The position numbers were made by a program, and so were the translations under genes. This document shows, one piece after another, positions 55,954 to 64,000 of a stretch of 64,000 bases of DNA. Origin of the DNA: Mycobacterium sp. PSTR-4-N (GTDB taxonomy: Bacteria; Actinomycetota; Actinomycetes; Mycobacteriales; Mycobacteriaceae); the NCBI RefSeq assembly GCF_022348085.1, contig NZ_JAKRFN010000001.1:619321-683320 (forward strand), read 5' to 3'. Numbering within the stretch: the first letter of the stretch is position 1; each line of letters begins with the position of its first letter. The notes below the pieces were generated by a model. The model was given only the letters and a program-made list of their open reading frames with translations, had not been told where the DNA came from and ran no database searches.

Positions 55954-56658
55954 ATGACTGCACAACCGAGGACACCGACGATGGGCAAACAACGGCCTCT
56001 TCTCACCGACGCGATGGCCGCGATCGGCGTCGCCGCCCTCTATCGCCACCACGTGGCCCCCTGGATACACACCTGGGGCGCGCGCCGGGAGGAGATGACG
56101 GCGGTGCTACCCGGTGACGAGCTGGTCGACCCCGATGCGCTGCGGACGACGCGAGCAGTGACGATCGACGCCCGGCCGGCCGATGTGTGGGCGTGGCTGG
56201 TTCAACTCGGCGAGAACCGCGGCGGGTTCTACAGCTACTCACTGCTCGAGCGCGCGGTCGGTGCCGACATCCACAACGCTGACACGATCCATCCGGAGTG
56301 GCAGCGGCTCGATGTCGGTGACACCGTCTGGCTGGCGCGGCGCTACGGGCGCCGGGCATCCATGATCGTCGCGGCGGTCGAACCGCAATCATATTTGGTG
56401 CTGGTTTCCCCTGCCGACAACCAACGGCTCGAGCGCGGCGAGAAAGCTTTGGGCAGTTGGTCTTTCGTACTGCGGCCCGAGCAGACCTGGACGCGACTCC
56501 TGGTGCGCGGCAGCGGCGAGGCGGTCGGCCACTTCTGGTTCGACATCCCCCACTTCGTGATGGAGCAGAAGATGATGCGCGGTATCGCCGCACGCGCCGA
56601 GCGCACTCGCCGCGCACAGATCGTCGAGGGGATACGCACCGCGCATCCCGTGCCCTAG
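55954..56658 (+). CDS. SRPBCC-family protein (divergent paralogue B)
   Basis: A protein of 234 residues, with VLPGDELVDPDALRTTRAVTIDARPADVWAWLVQLGENRGGFYSYSLLERAVGADIHNADTIHPEWQ in the first half, mirroring its neighbour. The C-terminal half has a strand-rich core typical of SRPBCC. Function unknown. The ATG at 55954 follows GGAAGGGGG; the long frame from 55771 has no family match. It is transcribed away from its paralogue. Confidence 0.86.
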   Translation: MTAQPRTPTMGKQRPLLTDAMAAIGVAALYRHHVAPWIHTWGARREEMTAVLPGDELVDPDALRTTRAVTIDARPADVWAWLVQLGENRGGFYSYSLLERAVGADIHNADTIHPEWQRLDVGDTVWLARRYGRRASMIVAAVEPQSYLVLVSPADNQRLERGEKALGSWSFVLRPEQTWTRLLVRGSGEAVGHFWFDIPHFVMEQKMMRGIAARAERTRRAQIVEGIRTAHPVP

Positions 56659-56715
56659 GTGGACGCATCGGACTGAGCGCATATCGGCTGGACAGCCCGC
56701 GCATAATTGGAGGCG

Positions 56716-58380
56716 ATGACAGGCCCGGCCACTGCGCCCCGTAAACCCGTGATTCTGACAGTCGACGACGACCCCGCGGTCTCCCGCGCGGTCGCGCGCG
56801 ACCTGCGCCGCCACTACGGCGAGAAGTTCCGCATCGTGCGAGCCGAATCAGGCCCCGACGCCCTGGAGACCCTCAACGAACTGAAGCTGCGCGGCGAGAC
56901 CGTCGCAGTGTTCGTCGCCGACTACCGGATGCCGCAGATGAGCGGCATCGAATTCCTCGAAGCGGCGATGGACATCTTCCCGATGGCGCGACGCGTGCTG
57001 CTCACCGCGTACGCCGACACGCACGCCGCGATCGACGCGATCAACGTCGTGGATCTGGACCACTACCTGCTCAAGCCCTGGGATCCGCCGGAGGAGAAGC
57101 TCTACCCGGTGATCGACGCGCTGATCGACGCGTGGCGTGCCACCGGCGAACGGGCCATCCCCCACACCAAGATCATCGGGCACCCGTGGAGCGCCCGGTC
57201 CTCCGAGGTGCGCGAATTCCTGGCCCGCAATCGGCTCTTCTACACCTGGTTCCGGTCCGACGAGCCCAAGGGTGCCGCGCTGCTCGACGCGGCCGGCCAG
57301 GACGGGTTGACGCTGCCGGTGGTGATCACCGAGCAGGGCGAGACGCTGGTCGACCCGACCGATGCCGAGCTGGCCGCGACGTTGGGGCTGACGACCACGC
57401 CGTCCGGCGACTTCTACGACCTGGTGGTGATCGGCGGCGGCCCGGCCGGGCTGGCGGCCGCGGTCTACGGCGCCTCCGAAGGACTCAAGACCGTGCTGAT
57501 CGAACGCACCGCCACCGGAGGGCAGGCCGGGCAGAGCTCACGCATCGAGAACTATCTCGGATTCCCCGACGGTCTGTCCGGTGCCCAACTCGCCGAGCGT
57601 GCCCGCCGTCAGGCCGAGAAGTTCGACGCCGAGCTGATCACCGCCGCCGAGGTCGTCGCCCTCGAGGTGGACGGCAACGCCCGCACCGTGCACCTCTCCG
57701 ACGGCCGGGCCATCGGCACCCGCGCGGTCATCCTCGCGATGGGGGTCGAGTACCGGCAGTTGCCTGCCGACGGGTGCGAGACGTTGACCGGGGCCGGTGT
57801 GTACTACGGCGCGACGACCTCGGTGGCCTCGGAGTGTGACGACGACGAGGTGTACGTCATCGGCGGTGCGAACTCGGCGGGTCAGGCGGCGATGTATCTG
57901 TCCCGGACCGCGAAGTCGGTGACGATCGTCAGCCGCCGCACCCTCGAGGATTCCATGTCGCACTACCTGATCCAGCAGATCAGGGCACAGGACAACATCA
58001 AGGAGATGCCGAACACCGTCGTCCACGCGGTCAAGGGCGACGGGCATCTGGAGGGCATCTGCCTCGAGCATCGCGAGACCGGCGAACGCGAGGAGTTCGC
58101 CTGCGGCCGCATGTTCATCTTCATCGGCGCCGAACCCCGCACCGACTGGCTCGACGGTGTCGTCGTGCGCGACGACCACGGCTTCATCGTGGCCGGCCCG
58201 GACCTGCGCGACATCAGCGGCTGGACGCTGGACCGCCCGCCGCATCACCTGGAAACCAGCGTGCCGGGGGTGTTCGTCGCGGGCGACGTGCGCTCCGAGT
58301 CGGCCAAACGGGTCGCCGCGGCGGTCGGGGAAGGGTCGATGGCGGTCATGCTGGTGCACCGGTATCTGGCCGAAACATAG
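56716..58380 (+). CDS. Receiver/glutaredoxin-like/thioredoxin-reductase-like fusion without redox cysteines
   Basis: A protein of 554 residues in three parts. A receiver domain (about 14-135) keeps the acidic pocket DDD, phospho-acceptor D69 (VADYRMP), T (LLTAYAD) and K (LLKPWD). A glutaredoxin-fold part (about 150-225) has GHPWSARSSEVREFLARN where CPxC is expected, and a cis-proline-like LPVV. A thioredoxin-reductase-like part (about 228-550) has FAD loops GGGPAGLA and VFVAGDVRS and the NADPH loop GGANSAG, but the CxxC is YGATTS. So phosphorylation and flavin/NADPH sites look intact and thiol chemistry is lost. ATG 56716 has GGAGG. The kinase gene follows. Confidence 0.9.
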   Translation: MTGPATAPRKPVILTVDDDPAVSRAVARDLRRHYGEKFRIVRAESGPDALETLNELKLRGETVAVFVADYRMPQMSGIEFLEAAMDIFPMARRVLLTAYADTHAAIDAINVVDLDHYLLKPWDPPEEKLYPVIDALIDAWRATGERAIPHTKIIGHPWSARSSEVREFLARNRLFYTWFRSDEPKGAALLDAAGQDGLTLPVVITEQGETLVDPTDAELAATLGLTTTPSGDFYDLVVIGGGPAGLAAAVYGASEGLKTVLIERTATGGQAGQSSRIENYLGFPDGLSGAQLAERARRQAEKFDAELITAAEVVALEVDGNARTVHLSDGRAIGTRAVILAMGVEYRQLPADGCETLTGAGVYYGATTSVASECDDDEVYVIGGANSAGQAAMYLSRTAKSVTIVSRRTLEDSMSHYLIQQIRAQDNIKEMPNTVVHAVKGDGHLEGICLEHRETGEREEFACGRMFIFIGAEPRTDWLDGVVVRDDHGFIVAGPDLRDISGWTLDRPPHHLETSVPGVFVAGDVRSESAKRVAAAVGEGSMAVMLVHRYLAET

Positions 58381-58456
58381 GCGTTCGTGGAATCAACTCC
58401 GGGCAGCAGGCGTTTCATATGGTCACTGCCGATCGGGACACCAGGAGGAACCTGAC

Positions 58457-59944
58457 ATGGGCGAGAAGTGCCTTCCCGACGAGTTGCGCACGCTGTTCCT
58501 GTTCGAGCACCTGAACGACGAGCAGCTGTCGACGCTGTGCGCCAACGGCCACATCGCGACCTTCGAACCGGGCCCCATCCACACCGAAGGCGACCCCGCG
58601 ACGTGCTTCTACGTCCTGATCGAGGGCGAACTGGTGATGTCGAAGCGCTCGGGTGGGGTCGACATCGAGACCAACCGCACGTCGCAGCGCGGCGTGTACT
58701 GCGGCGCGTGGTCGGCCTACATCCCCGGCGAGGAACACGTCTATCAGGCGTCGGTACGGGTGACCCGCCCGTCGAAGTTCTTCGTCCTCGACGCCAACGC
58801 GTTCGCGGAGTTCATGCAGAAAGAATTCCCGATGGCCGTGCATCTGCTGGAAGGGCACATGGTCGGTGGCCTACGGCAGCGCCAGATCCTGGGGCAGCGG
58901 GAGAAGCTGCTGGCGCTGGGTCAGTTGTCGGCGGGGTTGACCCATCAGCTCAACAATCCGGCGGGTGCCACCGCCCGCGCGGTCGCCGACCTGCGCGAAG
59001 GTGTCGGCAAGATGCGGCACAAGCTCGCGATGCTCGCCGACGGCAAGTTCACCCCGGCCGCACTCAAAGTGCTGATCAGCATCCAGGATGAGGTGGCCGA
59101 GCAGGTGGCCAAGTCGAAGTCCCAGGAGCTGACGGCGCTGGAGACCTCCGACCGCGAGGACCAGATCGGCGACTGGCTCGAGGAGCACGGCATCGGCAGC
59201 GCGTGGGATTACGCGCCGACGTTCGTGGAGGCCGGCCTGGACGTCGACTGGCTGGAGCGTGTCGAGGCCACCATCGACGACGTCGACTGCTCGGCGACGC
59301 TCCCGGGCGCGATCGGCTGGCTGAAGTACACGATCGACACCGAGCTGCTGATGAACCAGATCGCCGAGGCGAGCAAGCGCATCTCGGCGCTGCTGGCCGG
59401 CGCCAAGCAGTACTCGCAGATGGATCGCGCGGAATACCAGAGCGCGAACATCCACGAGCTCCTGTTCAGCACGGTCAAGACGATCTTCGGCGACAAGCTG
59501 GGCAAGGACAAGCCGGTCGAGCTGCACTGGGACAAGGACAAGACCCTGCCCGAGCTGCTCTGCTACCCGGGCGACCTGAACCAGGTGTGGACCAACATCA
59601 TCGACAACGCGATCCAGGCGATGAACGGCCACGGCAACCTGACGATCCGGACGATGCGCGAGAACGAGTCGACGGTGCGCGTGGAGATCTGCGACGACGG
59701 GCCCGGCATCCCCGAGGACATCGTGGACCGCATCTTCACCCCGTTCTTCACCACCAAGCCGTTCGGTGAGGGCACCGGGCTCGGACTGGACCTGGCCTGG
59801 CGGATCGTCGTCGAGAAGCACCACGGCAATCTGTCGGTGCAGTCGCGGCCCGGCGACACCCGGTTCATCGTCTGCCTGCCGCTGGAGGCGCCGGCGCCTG
59901 CCGAAACGGCTGCCACCGGCATGACCGAGCCCGCGACCGGGTAG
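58457..59944 (+). CDS. Cytosolic histidine kinase with cyclic-nucleotide-binding-like domain
   Basis: A protein of 495 residues with no membrane segment. A CRP-like CNB fold (about 1-135) begins LFLFEHLNDEQLSTLCANGHIATFEPGPIHTEGD. Its phosphate-binding cassette reads YCGAWSAYIPGEEHVYQASVRV, lacking the Glu and Arg that bind cAMP phosphate. The kinase part has H163 in LSAGLTHQLNNP, an N box near 383, DDGPGIPE and TGLGLDLA. The start ATG 58457 has AGGAGG. It is 76 bases downstream of the receiver fusion gene and is its likely kinase. The central ~200 residues are an unusually long helical insert. Confidence 0.9.
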   Translation: MGEKCLPDELRTLFLFEHLNDEQLSTLCANGHIATFEPGPIHTEGDPATCFYVLIEGELVMSKRSGGVDIETNRTSQRGVYCGAWSAYIPGEEHVYQASVRVTRPSKFFVLDANAFAEFMQKEFPMAVHLLEGHMVGGLRQRQILGQREKLLALGQLSAGLTHQLNNPAGATARAVADLREGVGKMRHKLAMLADGKFTPAALKVLISIQDEVAEQVAKSKSQELTALETSDREDQIGDWLEEHGIGSAWDYAPTFVEAGLDVDWLERVEATIDDVDCSATLPGAIGWLKYTIDTELLMNQIAEASKRISALLAGAKQYSQMDRAEYQSANIHELLFSTVKTIFGDKLGKDKPVELHWDKDKTLPELLCYPGDLNQVWTNIIDNAIQAMNGHGNLTIRTMRENESTVRVEICDDGPGIPEDIVDRIFTPFFTTKPFGEGTGLGLDLAWRIVVEKHHGNLSVQSRPGDTRFIVCLPLEAPAPAETAATGMTEPATG

Positions 59945-59989
59945 TGACCTGAGCGAGAACGTGCCACGACCGACTTGAAGGGGAACCGA

Positions 59990-62472
<2,483 letters not shown>

Positions 62473-62476
<4 letters not shown>

Positions 62477-63831
62477 GGCCCCTGGTCGTCTTCGGGCAGG
62501 AGGTGGCGTTCGGGGTGGTGGTAGCCGTTGGTTCGGCGCCCTCCGGTATCGAGGTCGGGTGGGGGGAGCCATTCGGTCTGGCCGCGGTGGTTGACCTTCG
62601 TGGTCCAGCCGGTCTGCTCGACCATCCGGTTATCCGGCCCACAGGCCAGTGTCAGGTTGGTGATGTCGGTGGCCCCGCCGTCTTTCCAGTCCCGGACGTG
62701 ATGCACCTGCGCCCAGTACCCGGGCACCGAGCATCCGGGCCGGGTGCAGCCGCGCGCTGAGGAGTGCAGCACGATCCGTTGCGCCGGGGAGGCGAGCCGC
62801 TTGCTGCGGCCGAGGTAGAGCGGTTGGCTGGTGTGGGCGTCGAACACCGCCAAATAGGGGTGAGCGTGGGCGGCCATCCGGATCAGATCGGTCATCGGTA
62901 GCAGCGAGCCGCCACCGGTGACCGCCACCCCCGCGCCCTTCTCCAAGTCCTGCAGGGTCGTCGAGACGATCACCGTGACCGGTAACCCGTTGTGCTGCCC
63001 CAGCTCTCCCGACGTCAACGCCATCCGCCCGACGGCCAGCCACGCGTCGTGAGTGCGCTGCGCCGGGCTGCGGGTGTCGTCACGGCGCTGCTGCTCTGCG
63101 GGTTCCCCGTCGACGCAGGGTGTCTCGTCATCCGGGTTGCACATGCCCGGTGCGGCCAACTTCGCCTGAATGGCCTCGTAATGCGCGCGGAACTCCGGGG
63201 TGACCCAGCCCGTCAGCCGACTCATCCCATCAGCCTGCTGCTCACCCAGCCTGATGCCGCGCTTGCGGGCCCGGTCAGCGTCGGTGGGTTCGGGCCCGTC
63301 CTGGTCGATCATCGCCGCCAACCGATCCGCAGCCTCACGCAGATCCTCCGGCGTCAGCCCCGCCCCCAGCGAGGCGAGCTGCCGATCGGCGGCGGCGCGG
63401 GTATCGACATCGACCCACACCGGCAGCCCGTCATGGAACTTCGCGATCACCGCGACATGCTCGACATCCAACGATCCGGCCGCTTGCGCGGCCGCGGTCG
63501 CCTCCCACAGCGGGGCCAAGGGTTCCCCGGTCAAGGCTTGCCGCGGCCCCAACGAGGCGGCATCAGCCAGGCGCCGTTTCGCCTCACGCTCGGACACCCG
63601 CAGCGTCGTGGTGAGTACTTTCTTCCAGGACGCTTCCCCGAGGCGGCGCGGCTCCGTCTCGCTGGTCAGCCGGGCCAGGATCTGGTGCTCCAACGCCGGT
63701 ACCGACCGCACCAGCGTCGTGACCTCCGCCATCAGGGCCACGAGCTCGCGGTGCGAGAGCCCGTCGCAGGCGTCGTGCAGGATCTGCAGTCGAGCCCGCA
63801 TACCCTCCACCGCGTCCGCGACCACATCCAT
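62473..63831 (-). CDS. DUF222/HNH endonuclease-domain protein (13E12 family), complete
   Basis: A protein of 452 residues. The DUF222 part covers about 1-290 (starting LQILHDACDGLSHRELVALMAEVTTLVRSVPALEHQILARL). The HNH nuclease is at the C-terminus with CTRPGCSVPGYWAQVHHVRDWKDGGATDITNLTLACGPDNRMVEQTGW. It is related in type to the truncated gene at the left window edge but not closely in sequence. From memory, 13E12 genes lie next to rmlC in M. tuberculosis (Rv3466). An inverted repeat lies just upstream. Confidence 0.9.
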
Positions 63832-63836
63832 ATATC

Positions 63837-63862
63837 GAACATTAGTGGCGCTCCTAGTGTTC
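63837..63862. repeat. Inverted repeat before the 13E12-type gene
   Basis: GAACATTAG (63837-63845) and CTAGTGTTC (63854-63862) are complementary with one mismatch. The left arm also contains TCGAAC (63835-63840), half of the mycobacterial SOS box TCGAAC-N4-GTTCGA; the other half is degenerate (GTGGCG). 13E12-family genes are reported to be DNA-damage inducible in M. tuberculosis, so a weakened LexA site is possible. Confidence 0.4.
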
Positions 63863-64000
63863 TCATGGGCGCGTTCATGCTGGTCAGCAAGGTTTTGCGG
63901 TGCGATACAACGGGATCGGCGTTCCTTGGGTGAATTGAGGGACGCGCACGCGGTGTGCCTCTAGGTTTCGGGGTTACCACACCAACCGCAACCACAAGGA
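63863..64000. other. Intergenic sequence to the window end
   Basis: These 138 bases show no convincing gene. A short minus-strand frame exists but has no family features and runs across the promoter region of the 13E12-type gene. Nothing else was recognised. Confidence 0.35.

Noticed and set aside
63732..63995. Short minus-strand frame at the window end
   Set aside because: It overlaps the start of the 13E12-type gene in another frame and shows no domain.

Overview
The window is high-GC actinobacterial DNA and the gene order identifies it as a mycobacterium, most likely a fast-growing environmental species (Mycolicibacterium type). The backbone runs through tsaD-rimI-tsaB-tsaE-alr-gadB-nnr, glmS, glmM-rpsI-rplM, the ESX-4 type VII secretion locus, cutinases, the truA-rplQ-rpoA-rpsD-rpsK-rpsM-rpmJ-infA ribosomal block, an F420-type LLM enzyme and rmlB-rmlC. 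From memory this is the order of the Rv3419c to Rv3466 region of M. tuberculosis. DUF222/HNH (13E12-family) genes lie at both ends; the left one is cut by the window edge.

Layout. 1-1002: tail of a 13E12-type HNH protein. 999-9438 (minus): a compact run of STAS protein, nnr, gadB, alr, alpha/beta hydrolase, tsaE, tsaB, rimI, tsaD and a SnoaL-like protein, mostly with 4-base start/stop overlaps. 9686-18730: glmS, a hydrolase-like protein, an F420 LLM enzyme and a PPOX protein, a TetR/acyl-CoA dehydrogenase pair, a two-gene ESX-associated unit and glmM. 18846-19759: rpsI and rplM. 19922-27780: a catabolic insert carrying ethanolamine permease (frameshifted), alcohol dehydrogenase, eutC, eutB, acetaldehyde-type dehydrogenase and a GAF-type regulator. 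27891-37194: ESX-4 (esxT, esxU, a T7SS-associated protein, eccC4, eccD4, mycP4, eccB4). 37240-40925: a CGNR regulator, an EamA transporter and three tandem cutinases. 40922-45574: truA to infA.

45785-59944 is a second accessory block, placed between infA and the LLM gene, which are neighbours in M. tuberculosis. It looks like a stress, redox and sulfur island: an orphan DevR/DosR-type regulator, two universal stress proteins, a KefB-type antiporter, a CHASE3-HAMP kinase with a DevS-like core, a persulfide dioxygenase-rhodanese protein and a TSUP sulfur transporter under a perfect CsoR/CstR-type palindrome, a zinc alcohol dehydrogenase, a small unknown protein, and two divergent paralogous SRPBCC proteins whose shared promoter carries DosR-like boxes. 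It ends with a receiver/glutaredoxin-like/thioredoxin-reductase-like fusion protein that has lost both cysteine motifs, paired with a histidine kinase that carries a degenerate cyclic-nucleotide-binding domain. That two-gene unit is the most novel-looking system here. 59990-62476: F420 LLM enzyme, rmlB, rmlC. 62473-63831: a complete 13E12-type HNH protein.

No tRNA, rRNA, CRISPR array or insertion sequence was seen, and no gene-free stretch exceeds 300 bases. All functional calls come from reading the sequence; no database search was run.
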